The position numbers were made by a program, and so were the translations under genes. A DNA stretch of 64,000 nt. Origin: Pedobacter deserti (GTDB lineage: Bacteria; Bacteroidota; Bacteroidia; Sphingobacteriales; Sphingobacteriaceae). The stretch's first letter is position 1, and the number at the start of each line of letters is the position of its first letter. Positions 1 through 9,034 of this stretch are shown piece after piece. Under the pieces are notes generated by a model, which saw only the letters and a program-made list of their open reading frames with translations, did no database searches and was not told the origin of the DNA. The stretch spans positions 868,001 through 932,000 of the forward strand of contig NZ_JAFMZQ010000001.1 in the NCBI RefSeq assembly GCF_024436415.1. Reading direction: 5' to 3'.

Positions 1-669
1 CGTGGTGAAAGATTGCGTCCGTTTACCGACACGGTGCCTAAACCTATGTTGAAAGTAGGTGGAAAACCGATTTTAGAGCACAACGTTGATCGTCTTATTT
101 CTTACGGGATCTCCGAAATTTACATCAGCGTAAAGTATCTGAAAGAGCAAATCATGGATTTTTTTGGCGATGGCAGCGAGAAGGGCGTCAGTATCCGCTA
201 CATAATTGAAGACGAACCCCTGGGAACACTTGGAAGTATCTCTCATATTGATTCTATTCCTTATGATGATATCCTGGTTATGAATTCCGATTTGGTTACA
301 AACATAGATTTTGAGGACTTCTATAATTATTACAGGGATTCGGAAAGTTTAATGGCTGTCGCGAGCATTCCTTATCACGTAAATGTGCCATATGCCGTTC
401 TGCAGACAGATGAGAAAAAGGTGTCTTCGTTTGTTGAAAAGCCTACCTACACTTATTATTCCAATGGTGGGATTTACCTGATGAAGTTTCAACTTAAGAG
501 TGTTTGCAGCAAAAACACATTTTTTAATGCTACAGACCTTATGGACCGCATAATTGCTGATGGTGGAAATCTGGTACACTATCCGGTATTAGGTTACTGG
601 CTTGATATTGGACGACCCCATGATTATCTCAAAGCACAGGATGACGTCAAACACATCAATCTGTCATGA
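1..669 (+). CDS. Sugar-phosphate nucleotidyltransferase, 5' end cut by window edge
   Basis: The frame is open from base 1. Residues RGERLRPFT followed by PKPMLKVGGKPILEH are the inner part of the nucleotide-binding loop of NDP-sugar pyrophosphorylases, so the true start lies upstream and TTG at 13 is not a start. MNSD (about nt 280) fits the metal/sugar-phosphate site. The family forms NDP-sugars from sugar-1-phosphate and NTP. Because a CMP-nonulosonate synthetase overlaps its stop (ATGA), I infer a PtmE-type enzyme (GlcN-1-phosphate guanylyltransferase of the legionaminic acid route), whose N-terminal CBS domains would be off the window. A dTDP- or other NDP-sugar enzyme is not excluded. 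Confidence 0.85.
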   Translation, partial: RGERLRPFTDTVPKPMLKVGGKPILEHNVDRLISYGISEIYISVKYLKEQIMDFFGDGSEKGVSIRYIIEDEPLGTLGSISHIDSIPYDDILVMNSDLVTNIDFEDFYNYYRDSESLMAVASIPYHVNVPYAVLQTDEKKVSSFVEKPTYTYYSNGGIYLMKFQLKSVCSKNTFFNATDLMDRIIADGGNLVHYPVLGYWLDIGRPHDYLKAQDDVKHINLS

Positions 670-1364
670 AAACACTAATTCTGATACCTGCAAGGGCCGG
701 ATCAAAGGGCTTGCCCGGGAAGAATGTGAAAATTCTTGGAGATAAGCCCCTTATCAGTTATTCTATGGAGTTTGCTTCCCGGATATGCAAACCCGGAGAC
801 AGAGTTTGCATAACCACTAACGATGAAGACGTAATGTCGATTGCGCAAGCGACAGGATATCCGGTGGATTTTAAACGTCCTGAGCATCTGGCAACAGATA
901 CGGCAGGTTCATACGATGTCATGCTTCATGCTTTGCAGTTTTTTAGGGACCATGGTGAAGAATACGATCGGTTATTGCTGTTGCAGCCTACCTCTCCCTT
1001 TCGGACTGTTGACGACTATGAAAAGATGGAAGCTATCTTTGATGAATCCTGTGACATGGTAGTTAGCGTACGTATAGCCAAGGATAATCCTTACTTTAAC
1101 CTTTTCGAGGAAACGGAGGACGGCTATCTCAGAATGAGCAAGGAATTAGCCTATCAGACGAGACAACAGTCTCCGCCTGTATACGCTTACAATGGATCTA
1201 TCTACATTATAAGGGTAGCATCATTATTGAAAAGCCCGCTTTCAGGATTTCAGAACATCCGTAAATTTGTAATGCCAGAGGAGCGCAGCGTAGATATTGA
1301 CACGATGAAAGACTGGCTTATCGCGGAATATTATTTGAAAGAGATTGTAAATGAAAACAGTTAG
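666..1364 (+). CDS. Acylneuraminate cytidylyltransferase family (CMP-nonulosonate synthetase)
   Basis: A 232-residue NeuA-family protein that activates a nine-carbon sugar acid with CTP to CMP-sugar in the cytoplasm. Seen: IPARAGSKGLPGKN at residues 7-20 (CTP loop), LLQPTSPFR near residue 105, and SVDIDT near the C-terminus (metal site). The length suits the single-domain PtmB/LegF type. ATGA overlap with the preceding nucleotidyltransferase suggests a legionaminic-type sugar, with the earlier pathway genes (dehydratase, aminotransferase, synthase) presumably upstream of the window. Neu5Ac, pseudaminate and legionaminate synthetases cannot be separated from sequence reading alone. Confidence 0.88.
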   Translation: MKTLILIPARAGSKGLPGKNVKILGDKPLISYSMEFASRICKPGDRVCITTNDEDVMSIAQATGYPVDFKRPEHLATDTAGSYDVMLHALQFFRDHGEEYDRLLLLQPTSPFRTVDDYEKMEAIFDESCDMVVSVRIAKDNPYFNLFEETEDGYLRMSKELAYQTRQQSPPVYAYNGSIYIIRVASLLKSPLSGFQNIRKFVMPEERSVDIDTMKDWLIAEYYLKEIVNENS

Positions 1365-2196
1365 AATTATTCCCAGGTTGGATATCAAAGGACCAAATCT
1401 GGTAAAAGGTATCCATCTTGAAGGGCTCAGGGTACTTGGTAAGCCGGCAGATTTTGCAAAATACTACTATAATCATGGAGCCGATGAGCTGATGTTTCAA
1501 GATGTGGTGGCGTCACTTTATGACCGGAATGGACTACATGATATTGTCTCTGAAACAGCACGTAGTATATTTATCCCCATCACGGTAGGAGGGGGAATCC
1601 GTACACTTCAGGACATTACCAAAATGCTGCGGGCCGGGGCAGATAAGATATCAATAAATACTGCAGCCATAAATAATCCTGATTTAATCAGGCAGGCTTC
1701 TGAAGAATTTGGTTCATCGACAATTGTAGTTGCTATCGAGGCAATAAAAAGTCATGACGGGAAATACTACGCTTTTACAGATAACGGCAGAGAATATACG
1801 GGCATTGAAGTTATCGAGTGGGCACAACAGGTACAGGATCTGGGTTGTGGAGAACTTATCATAACATCTGTCGATAACGAAGGTACAGGCAAAGGCTTTG
1901 ATACGGAATTAATATCTGCAGTAGCTTCCGCAGTCACCATTCCGGTAATTGCACATGGCGGAGCAGGATCTAAAGAAGACATTGAGAAATTGTTCGATAC
2001 GGGGGTAGTAGATGCCGTTGCCCTGGGCTCAGTACTTCATTATGAAGCCATTCAGTCCTTTGTTTTAAGCGAAAATTCTGAAACTGAAGGTAACTTTGAG
2101 TTTATTAAGAGTGGGCGTTCCTTCAGCAAATTTGACCCTTTCAATTTGAAGAACCTCAAAGAACATTTGCATTCAAACGACATTTATTGCAGATAA
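1351..2196 (+). CDS. HisF-like cyclase-family subunit, copy 1 (acetamidino modification)
   Basis: A 281-residue TIM-barrel protein of the HisF family (usual length about 253), with an extra tail of roughly 30 residues ending the protein. Asp11 of the catalytic pair is present (PRLDIKG), but the second catalytic aspartate, position 130 in Thermotoga HisF numbering, is Glu here (VVAIEAIK). Glycine-rich phosphate loops TVGGGI and GGAG remain. With HisH and a WbpG-like amidotransferase next door, its likely job is to channel ammonia or shape the complex that turns an N-acetyl group into acetamidino, not to make histidine. It overlaps the preceding gene by 14 nt and the next by one base (TAATG). 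Confidence 0.85.
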   Translation: MKTVRIIPRLDIKGPNLVKGIHLEGLRVLGKPADFAKYYYNHGADELMFQDVVASLYDRNGLHDIVSETARSIFIPITVGGGIRTLQDITKMLRAGADKISINTAAINNPDLIRQASEEFGSSTIVVAIEAIKSHDGKYYAFTDNGREYTGIEVIEWAQQVQDLGCGELIITSVDNEGTGKGFDTELISAVASAVTIPVIAHGGAGSKEDIEKLFDTGVVDAVALGSVLHYEAIQSFVLSENSETEGNFEFIKSGRSFSKFDPFNLKNLKEHLHSNDIYCR

Positions 2197-2831
2197 TGAA
2201 TAAAAAAATAGCTATAGTTGATTACGGATTAGGAAACCTTTACAGCATAACACAAGCCTGTAACCATATTGGTTATTATCCGGTTGTGACATCTGACAAG
2301 AATCAGATAATGGATGCTGATTACCTCATTCTTCCCGGGGTAGGTGCATTCAAGGTTGCTATGGACCAGCTCAATGAGTTAGACCTTATCAATACGATCA
2401 AGACTTATGCCGGATCAGGAAGGCCGATAATGGGGATTTGCCTTGGAATGCAATTGCTGTTTGACAGAAGCGAAGAGTTCGGACATCATGAAGGGTTAAA
2501 ACTGATACCTGGTGCTATACAAAGATTTCCTTCAGAGATAGAGGGGAGAAGATTGAAAATACCTCATATTGGCTGGAATAAGTTAGTTCAAAACAACATC
2601 CGTTGGGAAGCCACACCGTTGAAGGATATCGGAAATGACGATTTTATGTACTTCGTTCATTCTTATTTTGCACAACCTGAAGATGAAGCTTCTATACTCA
2701 GCTATACCTGTTATCAAGGCTTTAAATATTGTTCATCCGTTAAAAAAAACAATATCTTTGGCTTTCAATTCCATCCAGAGAAAAGTGGAGAAACGGGAGT
2801 GAGCATTTACAAGAATTTTTTAAGCCTATAA
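2196..2831 (+). CDS. HisH-like glutamine amidotransferase, copy 1
   Basis: A class I glutamine amidotransferase of 211 residues when started at ATG 2196, whose A is the last base of the preceding TAA; TTG 2187 is a less likely start. The nucleophile elbow GICLGMQ places the catalytic Cys at residue 82, and FHPEKS near the C-terminus supplies His and Glu. It releases ammonia from glutamine for the partner synthase. Its neighbours (HisF-like before, N-acetyl sugar amidotransferase after) place it in the acetamidino-sugar module, as in the hisH2-hisF2-wbpG set of Pseudomonas aeruginosa. Confidence 0.9.
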   Translation: MNKKIAIVDYGLGNLYSITQACNHIGYYPVVTSDKNQIMDADYLILPGVGAFKVAMDQLNELDLINTIKTYAGSGRPIMGICLGMQLLFDRSEEFGHHEGLKLIPGAIQRFPSEIEGRRLKIPHIGWNKLVQNNIRWEATPLKDIGNDDFMYFVHSYFAQPEDEASILSYTCYQGFKYCSSVKKNNIFGFQFHPEKSGETGVSIYKNFLSL

Positions 2832-2836
2832 CAACA

Positions 2837-4000
2837 ATGGAACATAAGGACACTCAGAAAAGATATAATCTGCCAAACGAAGTCAGGTTTTGTAAGAAAT
2901 GTACTATATCTAATCAGAGACCAAGAATATCTTTCGACGAAGCCGGAGTTTGTTCTGCATGTAATTTTGCAGAATTCAAAAAGAATAAAATCAACTGGGC
3001 TGAACGGGAAAAGGAACTGGTAACCTTACTCGACAGGTTTAGGAGAAGCGACGGCAGATATGATGTGCTTGTTCCCTGCAGCGGTGGAAAAGATGCTGCA
3101 TACATCGCACATGAACTCAAGCATAAGTACGGAATGAATCCGTTAACGGTGACTTGGGCTCCGCATATTTATACTGAAATAGGGTTTAAAAACCTTCAGA
3201 ATATGATACGGGTTGGCGACCTTGCTAACATTCTCGGAACACCTGCGGGTAAAATACATCGCAAGTTAACAAAGCTATCCTTTGAAATTCTTGGCGACCC
3301 GTTCCAGCCATTTATATATGGACAGACTAATTTTCCGCTCCAAATGGCTGTTCAACACCAGATTCCTTTGATCATGTATGGAGAAAACGGGGAGGTTGAA
3401 TACGGTGGTGATATGAAAAATGCATTTAATCCAAAAAGGGATTATAAAAGCGATCATAAAAAGCATTATTTCTCAGGTCTTGGGCCGGAAGATCTGATTA
3501 AATACGGGGTGAGGGAAGAGGACCTGGTGCCTTATATGGCTCCTTCAAATGAGGCCTTAGATGCGTTGCAAACCGAAATTCATTTCTATGGCTATTATAA
3601 AAAGTGGATTCCACAGGAGAATTATTATTACTGTGTTGAAAATACTGGATTTCAGGCTAACCCCGTGCGCAGCGAAGGGACCTATTCAAAATATGCATCT
3701 CTTGATGACCAGATAGATGGATTTCATTATTTTCTGGCATATATCAAATTTGGTTTGGGCCGATGTACCTCGGACACCGCACACGAAATTCGGGATGGCC
3801 ATATTACCCGGGAAGAGGGTGTTGCATTGGTCAACAAATTCGATGGAGAATTCCCGGCTAAGTATTTCAAGACTTTTCTTGAATATTGCGATATTACCGA
3901 AGACTATTTCTGGGAAGTTATCGATAGCTGGAGATCACCGCATCTTTGGGAAAAAGATTCTGACAACAACTGGCAGTTAAAATTTAAAGTAAAGGACTGA
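2837..4000 (+). CDS. N-acetyl sugar amidotransferase (WbpG/PseA-like), copy 1
   Basis: A 387-residue ATP-pyrophosphatase-fold amidotransferase. Two CxxC pairs (Cys19/22 and Cys39/42) form a probable zinc site at the N-terminus. The PP-loop CSGGKD follows at 81-86. The family activates the acetamido oxygen with ATP and replaces it with ammonia, giving an acetamidino group on a nucleotide sugar or nonulosonate precursor. It lies five bases after HisH, completing a HisF-HisH-WbpG module. Because it sits directly after the nonulosonate-activating genes, the nonulosonic acid or its precursor is the likeliest substrate; this is inference. Confidence 0.88.
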   Translation: MEHKDTQKRYNLPNEVRFCKKCTISNQRPRISFDEAGVCSACNFAEFKKNKINWAEREKELVTLLDRFRRSDGRYDVLVPCSGGKDAAYIAHELKHKYGMNPLTVTWAPHIYTEIGFKNLQNMIRVGDLANILGTPAGKIHRKLTKLSFEILGDPFQPFIYGQTNFPLQMAVQHQIPLIMYGENGEVEYGGDMKNAFNPKRDYKSDHKKHYFSGLGPEDLIKYGVREEDLVPYMAPSNEALDALQTEIHFYGYYKKWIPQENYYYCVENTGFQANPVRSEGTYSKYASLDDQIDGFHYFLAYIKFGLGRCTSDTAHEIRDGHITREEGVALVNKFDGEFPAKYFKTFLEYCDITEDYFWEVIDSWRSPHLWEKDSDNNWQLKFKVKD

Positions 4001-4001
4001 T

Positions 4002-4505
4002 ATGTTTAGTTTGGTCAAAATATTGATCGGGCGAATATATTTGAAAGGCAGAAGCTTTATAAATGCCTGTATATACGAGAATTACTTTAGAAAGTATCAG
4101 CTTAACCGCAAATTCAGATTCAATGGTACTAACATTTTGTTCTACGGTGAAGGGGAAATCCAGGTAGGCGACCACTCGTACATTGGCGATTACTCAACCA
4201 TCCAGGCCGTTGAGGGCTTTAAAGTAAAAATCGGAATCAGGTGTCAGATAAGTCATAACGTTAGGATTTATACGATGACTGACGTAGCTGACCAGGACTT
4301 TTCCAAACCAACACGTGCATCTAAAAGCGGAGATGTGGTTATATCAGATTATGTATGGATCGGAGCAAATGTTTTTATTAATCCGGGAGTGAAATTAGGT
4401 AAGAACTGTATTGTTGGAGCAAATAGTGTGGTAACAAAAGACGTGGAAGAAAATGCTATAGTAGGTGGCGTACCTGCAAGGTTGATCAGATTAAAGTCAC
4501 TTTAA
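4002..4505 (+). CDS. Hexapeptide-repeat acyltransferase
   Basis: A 167-residue left-handed beta-helix protein. Repeats such as IQVGDHSYIGDYS and VWIGANVFINPGV and the terminal IVGGVPARLI are typical of the maltose/galactoside O-acetyltransferase group, which uses acetyl-CoA. The start lies one base after the amidotransferase stop. The substrate is unknown; O-acetylation of the repeat unit or N-acylation of an amino sugar precursor both fit the context. Confidence 0.8.
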   Translation: MFSLVKILIGRIYLKGRSFINACIYENYFRKYQLNRKFRFNGTNILFYGEGEIQVGDHSYIGDYSTIQAVEGFKVKIGIRCQISHNVRIYTMTDVADQDFSKPTRASKSGDVVISDYVWIGANVFINPGVKLGKNCIVGANSVVTKDVEENAIVGGVPARLIRLKSL

Positions 4506-5924
4506 TTGTTTAGGAAATTTTTAAAAACGTCGATTATTTATGCAGTTGGCCCACAATTGCCAAAAGTTGCCGGCTTGTTTTTATTACCAATCCTGACCCC
4601 GTTTTTGACGAAAGAGGATTTTGGGATCTGGGGCACCGTAATGGCATATACCTTATTGTTTTCGGCGGCAAGAGATTTAGGAATGATTGCACCAATGGTA
4701 AATACCTTTTATCAGCACCCGACAAGGTGGCGCTGGGTCTGGAGGCAAATCATAACATTCCTGGCGTTGTTCGGAATCGCCTACACGTTTATTCAGCTGG
4801 TTGTCATCTGGTGGATTATGCCTGGAGAAGCTTCAGGCAATCTTTACATTATACTTGTCCTGATAGCGATCCAATCGTTGGTACTGGACATTCCGAATCA
4901 GATCGGCGCCAGATTCCTGCAGTTAAGTGAGCGTCCTGTACCATTGGCTTTAATCTCAATGATCAGTGGATTTATCTCAATCGGAGTGCAGATGTTTTAT
5001 GTCGTCGTGTTGAAGCAAGGGTACATGGCTTGGTTTTATTCTGCATTTGCATCCGCCTTGTTCTCAGCAGTTTGTTATTTATGTATTATGACAGGAAACG
5101 GCCTCAAGCCAATACCTGTTTTCAGAATGAGACTGCTTTCGGCTAGGATAAGATTGTCATTGCCTATGCTGCCTCACAATTATTCAGGCTATTTGTTGAA
5201 CGCATCTGACCGGATGGTTATGAATGTAAGCAAAGTAAGCACAGAGAATATCGGTATTTATAATGTCGCTTATACATGGGGCAATTATATCGACATTTTT
5301 GGGAATGCAGTCGGAATGGCAGTCGGGCCGATGTATTTGAAGCTGTTTTCAGAGAAAACAGCTGATGCAGAGAATCGGGTTTATCACCTTACTCAATTTC
5401 TGCAGCTTATATTTTTGTTCGGGCCATTCATTGTTGCCCTATGGTCCAGAGAACTTTTTTCAGTTTTCATTAAAAATAAGGAACTTCAGGCTGCCTACGG
5501 ACTATCCATTATTATCATCATGAGTTATAGCTATCGCCCCCTTTATTGGAATGTTGTGTCGAGGCTGCAATACTACGGTCATACTGGCCAATTGTGGAAG
5601 ATCAGTTTAGTTGGAGGACTCATAAACTTAGTGCTTAACTTGATTTTTATTCCGCTTTTAGGTTATCAAATTGCTGCTATCACTACCTTTGTGGCGTTGA
5701 TGTATATCGGTTTTTCCGGGTTCTATCTGAAGCAATACAAAGCTCATGATCGTAACAATTACGGGCATCTGATTTGGCTTATACTTATTATTGCTTGTAC
5801 ATTTGTAGCCTACTTACTTCGGGATACCTCTGTGATGGTCAAATCAATTATCACACTCGTCTTAACCGCAGCAACAGTCCTTTATATTCGAAAAAACCAT
5901 TTTCAATCTCTTAACCAGTCGTGA
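4506..5924 (+). CDS. Wzx-like polysaccharide flippase, first of three
   Basis: A 472-residue multi-spanning membrane protein of the polysaccharide-transporter (MOP) fold, with the N-terminal pattern KTSIIYAVGPQLPKVAGLFLL followed by alternating hydrophobic segments. It would flip lipid-linked repeat units to the periplasmic face. The start is TTG at 4506, directly after the preceding TAA; no ATG lies near. It ends in a GTGA overlap with the next gene, so translational coupling is likely. Two more flippases lie at 19589 and 37739. Confidence 0.88.
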   Translation: MFRKFLKTSIIYAVGPQLPKVAGLFLLPILTPFLTKEDFGIWGTVMAYTLLFSAARDLGMIAPMVNTFYQHPTRWRWVWRQIITFLALFGIAYTFIQLVVIWWIMPGEASGNLYIILVLIAIQSLVLDIPNQIGARFLQLSERPVPLALISMISGFISIGVQMFYVVVLKQGYMAWFYSAFASALFSAVCYLCIMTGNGLKPIPVFRMRLLSARIRLSLPMLPHNYSGYLLNASDRMVMNVSKVSTENIGIYNVAYTWGNYIDIFGNAVGMAVGPMYLKLFSEKTADAENRVYHLTQFLQLIFLFGPFIVALWSRELFSVFIKNKELQAAYGLSIIIIMSYSYRPLYWNVVSRLQYYGHTGQLWKISLVGGLINLVLNLIFIPLLGYQIAAITTFVALMYIGFSGFYLKQYKAHDRNNYGHLIWLILIIACTFVAYLLRDTSVMVKSIITLVLTAATVLYIRKNHFQSLNQS

Positions 5925-7318
5925 ACATTAAGTCGTTGATTTCTGAATTAGATAACGATCCAGCCATTTCTGAAGTCGAATTTGAAGGATTTCTTGTTTG
6001 GCAGTCGATTCGCTATCTGATATTACAGCATTGTATTGACATCAGCAGCGGTCTTGATAGTATAGCCGGGGGTACGAAACCTCCAAAGTTTACTCTTATG
6101 AAATCCTTGGTTTACGCGCTGCTAAGGAATCCATTTTTCGGTCCGAAGCGGCCAGTGCTGGCCTTTCATACCGTAGCTTCAAATATTCAAAATGATAATG
6201 GGTATTACTTCAATCGGATCGTGGACTATTTCCTTGAGGAAGATCCGGCTATCTGGAAGATTGAGGAACCGAAAGGGTTTACGCATCCGACACCAATGCA
6301 ATACCCTAGTTATTCCAAACTGTCATTGGATGTCCTTATTGAGGGCCTCTACCGTCTCACACTGCTATTCAATAAACGGCAGGCTAACCTGGCACGAACA
6401 ATTTCCAGACAGCTGATCAGCAAAATTACCAGCAAGCAAAGTATGGCAGGCATCTTACTGGATACCGACAGACTTGAATCCCAAATCGCAAAATCTATTT
6501 TAAAGTTTAAACCTAATTATTACATTTACAGACGATTATATAAAGTAAAGAAAATAACTAAGATCATCGTTGAGGACGGGCACTATGGAGGTGACAAGGC
6601 AAGTATCATTAAGGCAGCCAAAGATATGGGTATCGTGGTGTTTGAACCTCAACATGGTTTTCTAAATGAAAAGCATCCGGCCTACAATTATGGGTCGCAC
6701 ATTGTAAGTAACAAAAGATATGGCAGTTATGTTCCTGATCAACTGCTGAGTTATGGTGATTTCTGGGCCAAACTTGTCAACGTACCCAACAACGTTTATG
6801 TATTGGGAAATCCCCATCTGGAAAAATCTATTTCCAACATTCAGGTCCATGCAGACACAAACAAAATACTAGTTCTTGGTTCCGGTGTTACGGTTAAGGA
6901 AACGAACGATTTGTTAGCGGAGCTTTTGAAATACAAGATGACTGATACAGTGGTTAGCTATCGGCCGCACCCAATTGAAAGCACTTCGTTAACAAATAGA
7001 TATGGTAAACAGATTGATGCAGGTGTAATTATCGATAGCGAACCGTTATACAAGTCACTTGCTGAGGCGAAGATCGTCATCGGAGAACTAACTACGGCCT
7101 TATTTGAGGCAACTGCACTTTCAAAGCCAGTTTATCTTTTCCATTCTTCGTACACCCAAGCTTATTTAAGTCCGGAATTTGATGTATTTGAGTCCTTCAC
7201 CATCGAGGAAGTTGAATCAATGTTAAAAAAAACACATCAATCTAATTATCCCGTAGATTATTTCTGGTGTATGGGCTGGCAATCTCAATTCAAAAAACTT
7301 AACGCGCAATACTCATGA
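5921..7318 (+). CDS. GT-B glycosyltransferase, candidate nonulosonate (sialyltransferase-like) transferase
   Basis: A 465-residue protein with no family I can name for certain. Its second half looks like a GT-B nucleotide-binding domain. Seen: EDG at 218-220, QHG at 245-247, RPHP with His350-Pro351, and TT at 391-392 in ELTTALFEA, followed by a SKPVYLF strand. The order D/E-D/E-G, HP, then a paired Ser/Thr is the motif set known for bacterial sialyltransferases of GT38, GT52 and GT80. CDP-glycerol or KpsC-like transferases also carry some of these. The GTG start overlaps the flippase stop. Sitting between the CMP-sugar genes and a sialidase-like gene, it is the best candidate to transfer the nonulosonate. 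Confidence 0.55.
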   Translation: MNIKSLISELDNDPAISEVEFEGFLVWQSIRYLILQHCIDISSGLDSIAGGTKPPKFTLMKSLVYALLRNPFFGPKRPVLAFHTVASNIQNDNGYYFNRIVDYFLEEDPAIWKIEEPKGFTHPTPMQYPSYSKLSLDVLIEGLYRLTLLFNKRQANLARTISRQLISKITSKQSMAGILLDTDRLESQIAKSILKFKPNYYIYRRLYKVKKITKIIVEDGHYGGDKASIIKAAKDMGIVVFEPQHGFLNEKHPAYNYGSHIVSNKRYGSYVPDQLLSYGDFWAKLVNVPNNVYVLGNPHLEKSISNIQVHADTNKILVLGSGVTVKETNDLLAELLKYKMTDTVVSYRPHPIESTSLTNRYGKQIDAGVIIDSEPLYKSLAEAKIVIGELTTALFEATALSKPVYLFHSSYTQAYLSPEFDVFESFTIEEVESMLKKTHQSNYPVDYFWCMGWQSQFKKLNAQYS

Positions 7319-8418
7319 ATCTAAGGTTGATATACCTACTTCTGTGTAGTGCGCTGATCGCCTGCAAAAAAGAGAAATTACCGCCAAACATTATTGATTC
7401 CAATATTGATATCTCCCACGATACCATTTCCGTTACTCAAATTAAAGTAGCAAATATCTTCGAGCCCTCTCCCGGATTCTTAGCTTATTTCTCTGCTGCA
7501 GCGCTTCCTTTTGACGATAAAATAGCCTTTGTAGGTACCGAAGCTCCGTACGACCATGATTTTGCACCTGCAAATCTGCAAATAAAAAAAACAGATTTAG
7601 ATCTGAATATCATCAGCGATAAATCACTTTTCAAATCCAACCTTGCAAAATACAACTCTGTAACCCCTTCGTTTATTAATGTCAACGAGAAGCTGCAGTT
7701 TTACTATTTGCGGCAGGAGTCATGGCAGGAATCGCAAATCTATCTTACAGAAAGTTATGACAATGGGTTAACATGGCCTGTTGACCGCAAAATATCTTTT
7801 TTGGAAGGTGTTAATGGCATCATCAATGACCGCGTGATCATCCTTTCGTCTGGACGGATCATGATACCCGTATCCTACACAAACGACATACATAATAACT
7901 ACGATGGCCAGATCATCTTTTGCTATTTCAGTGATGACAATGGCCAAACATGGAGCAGATCTTCCGAATTGAGAACATCCACTCCCCTCATGGAGCCTTC
8001 TGTAGCTGAATATGCACCTGGAAAGTTGCTCATGGTGATACGCTCCGGGCTGGGAAAACTGTTGTTCTCAAGAAGTACCGATAATGGTATAAGCTGGAGT
8101 CCAATTGAAAAATCAAAAATCAGTGCGCCTGCATCCACATCGGCATTGTTCAGGATGGAAGAGGGAATTCTTGGTATGATATGGAACCATTCCGAGTCTG
8201 CAATCCACGTTCAGGATCGCAAACGGTTGAGTCTCAGTGTATCAAAAGATGGGGGCAATAGCTGGTCTGTTCCATATCTTATAGGAAATGAAGAAGGTGA
8301 AATCTATACTTCACCTGGAATGTTTAAACATAATGGATACTGGTACGTTTATTTCAACTATTCTGCGTATGTCGGCGAATATGGAATACGGGCAAAAAAA
8401 CTGCGAATAAGTTATTGA
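7315..8418 (+). CDS. Sialidase-like (BNR/Asp-box) lipoprotein
   Basis: A 367-residue exported lipoprotein: hydrophobic leader with lipobox LIAC (Cys17). Four Asp-boxes of the form SxDxGxxW are visible at about residues 147, 206, 254 and 310, spaced as in a six-bladed sialidase propeller. EPSVAEY and VIRSG (Arg243) match the blade that carries one arginine of the carboxylate-binding triad. I did not find a clear N-terminal FRIP arginine, so catalysis on sialic or related acids is plausible but unproven. It begins in an ATGA overlap with the putative nonulosonate transferase, so it belongs to the biosynthetic operon; remodelling, trimming or binding of the glycan are all possible. Confidence 0.72.
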   Translation: MNLRLIYLLLCSALIACKKEKLPPNIIDSNIDISHDTISVTQIKVANIFEPSPGFLAYFSAAALPFDDKIAFVGTEAPYDHDFAPANLQIKKTDLDLNIISDKSLFKSNLAKYNSVTPSFINVNEKLQFYYLRQESWQESQIYLTESYDNGLTWPVDRKISFLEGVNGIINDRVIILSSGRIMIPVSYTNDIHNNYDGQIIFCYFSDDNGQTWSRSSELRTSTPLMEPSVAEYAPGKLLMVIRSGLGKLLFSRSTDNGISWSPIEKSKISAPASTSALFRMEEGILGMIWNHSESAIHVQDRKRLSLSVSKDGGNSWSVPYLIGNEEGEIYTSPGMFKHNGYWYVYFNYSAYVGEYGIRAKKLRISY

Positions 8419-8422
8419 TAAA

Positions 8423-9034
8423 ATGATACATATCGTTAATTACGGGATGGGCAACCTTGGCTCTATCCAGAACATGCTTAAAAAACTGGGTATTCCCTCG
8501 AAGATAGCTGAAGCGCCGGAAGAAGCGATGGATGCGTCTCAATTGATACTTCCCGGCGTAGGCGCCTTTAATGAGGGAATGCGCATTCTTTCCGAAAGTG
8601 GTTGGGTGTCTTTTTTGAACAGGAAAGTTCTGGAAGACAAATTGCCTATTCTGGGCATATGCCTTGGTATGCAACTCATGACCTCATTTAGTGAAGAGGG
8701 AAATGTTGCCGGGTTAGATTGGGTCAGGGGCCAAACAGTCCGGTTCACCGGTGCGAATCTAAGAGTGCCTCATATGGGCTGGAACATTGTGTTACCCAGA
8801 CAAGACGAAGACCTCTTCAGGTCGGAAGAGGAAGAACTCCGTTTTTACCATGTGCATTCGTATTACGTGAGGCTTGAAAATCCGGAACAAGAGATTGCTC
8901 AAACTGTATATGGTGATCCCTTCACCTCTGCGTTCCGTAAAGACAATATATTCGGAGTGCAGTTCCATCCGGAGAAAAGCCATAAGTTCGGGATGCAAAT
9001 GTTAAAGAACTTTCACACCTTCGCGCATGCTTAG
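8423..9034 (+). CDS. HisH-like glutamine amidotransferase, copy 2
   Basis: A 203-residue class I glutamine amidotransferase. The nucleophile is Cys80 in LGICLGMQ, and FHPEKS near residue 190 gives the His-Glu pair. It is the second HisH of the window and clearly diverged from the copy at 2196 (for example MIHIVNYGMG against MNKKIAIVDYGLG at the N-terminus), so it is not a recent duplicate. It overlaps the HisF-like gene by eight bases and feeds ammonia to the second acetamidino module. Confidence 0.9.
   Translation: MIHIVNYGMGNLGSIQNMLKKLGIPSKIAEAPEEAMDASQLILPGVGAFNEGMRILSESGWVSFLNRKVLEDKLPILGICLGMQLMTSFSEEGNVAGLDWVRGQTVRFTGANLRVPHMGWNIVLPRQDEDLFRSEEEELRFYHVHSYYVRLENPEQEIAQTVYGDPFTSAFRKDNIFGVQFHPEKSHKFGMQMLKNFHTFAHA

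Noticed and set aside
1351..2831. Histidine biosynthesis genes hisF and hisH
   Set aside because: Both HisF-like copies miss one catalytic aspartate, no other his gene is present, and each pair sits beside an N-acetyl sugar amidotransferase.
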